Shown: positions 63,813 to 64,000 of the stretch, piece by piece | Numbering within the stretch: position 1 is the stretch's first letter | Layout: the number at the start of each line of letters is the position of its first letter | Assembly: GCF_016427605.1 (NCBI RefSeq) | Contig: NZ_JAELXQ010000004.1 | Span: 124,001 to 188,000, forward strand | Length of the DNA stretch: 64,000 nucleotides | Direction of reading: 5' to 3' | Source: Ochrobactrum sp. Q0168 | GTDB lineage: Bacteria > Pseudomonadota > Alphaproteobacteria > Rhizobiales > Rhizobiaceae | Made by a program: the position numbers and the translations under genes | Notes under the pieces: generated by a model | The model's database searches: none | The model's input: the letters and a program-made list of their open reading frames with translations, nothing else | What the model was told of the DNA's origin: nothing

Positions 63813-64000
63813 ATGCATAAACTTCTGAAACTCGCCGCTATGGGCACCGCCGCCTGCGCTTTGCTCGCCGGAATGGCACCTGTCGCAAACGCTGCTGATG
63901 CCAAGCAGAATGTTGAAGTTCTGCACTGGTGGACCGCTGGTGGTGAAGCTGCCGCGCTCGACGTTCTCAAGAAGGACCTCGAAAAGAAGGGCATCAGCTG
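63813..64000 (+). CDS. Sugar ABC transporter substrate-binding protein (N-terminal part)
   Basis: Only the first 62 codons are present; the gene runs off the right edge. A signal peptide ([20 protein letters not shown], then MAPVANAA) is followed by [20 protein letters not shown], the mature start typical of glucose/mannose-binding GtsA/ChvE-like family 1 proteins. GGGAGG lies eight bases before the ATG, a strong ribosome site that could pair with the small RNA loops in this window. Confidence 0.88.
   Translation, partial: MHKLLKLAAMGTAACALLAGMAPVANAADAKQNVEVLHWWTAGGEAAALDVLKKDLEKKGIS

Overview
The window looks like part of the second chromosome of a Brucella/Ochrobactrum-group alphaproteobacterium (Hyphomicrobiales). 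The reasons are the 158-residue RibH2-type lumazine synthase behind an FMN riboswitch, the 1227-residue PutA beside a divergent Lrp-type regulator, the periplasmic Cu/Zn SodC next to ahpC/ahpD and a multicopper oxidase, Irr-type iron boxes, and an alpha-r14-like small RNA. Coding density is high and most genes sit in compact operons. I saw no tRNA, rRNA, insertion sequence, prophage or CRISPR array. This is metabolic and transport chromosome, not a mobile island.

Layout. 1-3.7 kb: C4-dicarboxylate uptake, with dctA (5' part only) divergent from dctBD; a sigma-54 promoter and two DctD-type upstream sites lie between them. 3.9-11.4 kb: a leftward operon (N-formylglutamate amidohydrolase-like, amino acid permease, glutamine synthetase-like ligase, aldehyde dehydrogenase, iron alcohol dehydrogenase) with a divergent RpiR regulator; it resembles a gamma-glutamylation route for an amine or amino alcohol. 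11.4-20 kb: a seven-gene leftward operon (creatininase, ABC importer, cytosine-deaminase-like amidohydrolase, FAD oxidase, RutR-like TetR) facing a flavin reductase and a RidA protein across a RutR-like operator. 20.1-21.8 kb: MFS exporter, a three-hairpin small RNA and a DUF1127 peptide.

22.2-26.8 kb: tandem glycine riboswitch and gcvTHP. 26.8-27 kb: a second small RNA with an anti-Shine-Dalgarno loop. 27.2-31.6 kb: Efe iron uptake operon under an Irr box. 31.7-36.1 kb: putR-type lrp and putA. 36.3 kb: an AT-rich orphan gene. 36.8-44.5 kb: inositol catabolism (iolB, E, D, C, a RpiR regulator and iolG). 44.5-45.6 kb: a RHE_PE00001-type protein.

45.6-52.2 kb: oxidative stress and copper group (oxyR, ahpC, ahpD, a Met/His/Cys-rich secreted protein, multicopper oxidase, sodC), interrupted by an MFS symporter. 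52.2-57.8 kb: FAD amine oxidase and a ferric iron ABC importer with its own Irr-like dyad. 58-60.3 kb: an MHYT-GGDEF-EAL signalling protein. 60.8-64 kb: a small membrane protein, a TIGR01244-type phosphatase, fdhD, ribH2 with its FMN riboswitch, and the start of a sugar-binding protein.

The most interesting signals are regulatory RNAs. One clear and two further candidate small RNAs carry CCUCCUCC-type anti-Shine-Dalgarno loops, and several genes in the window have unusually good complementary ribosome binding sites. The RutR-like operator with its uncharacterised catabolic operon, the apparent gamma-glutamyl amino-alcohol pathway, the iron boxes, and the duplicated CUCUG switch sequence in the glycine riboswitch leader are also worth testing. 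All family assignments come from reading the sequence; no database search was run.
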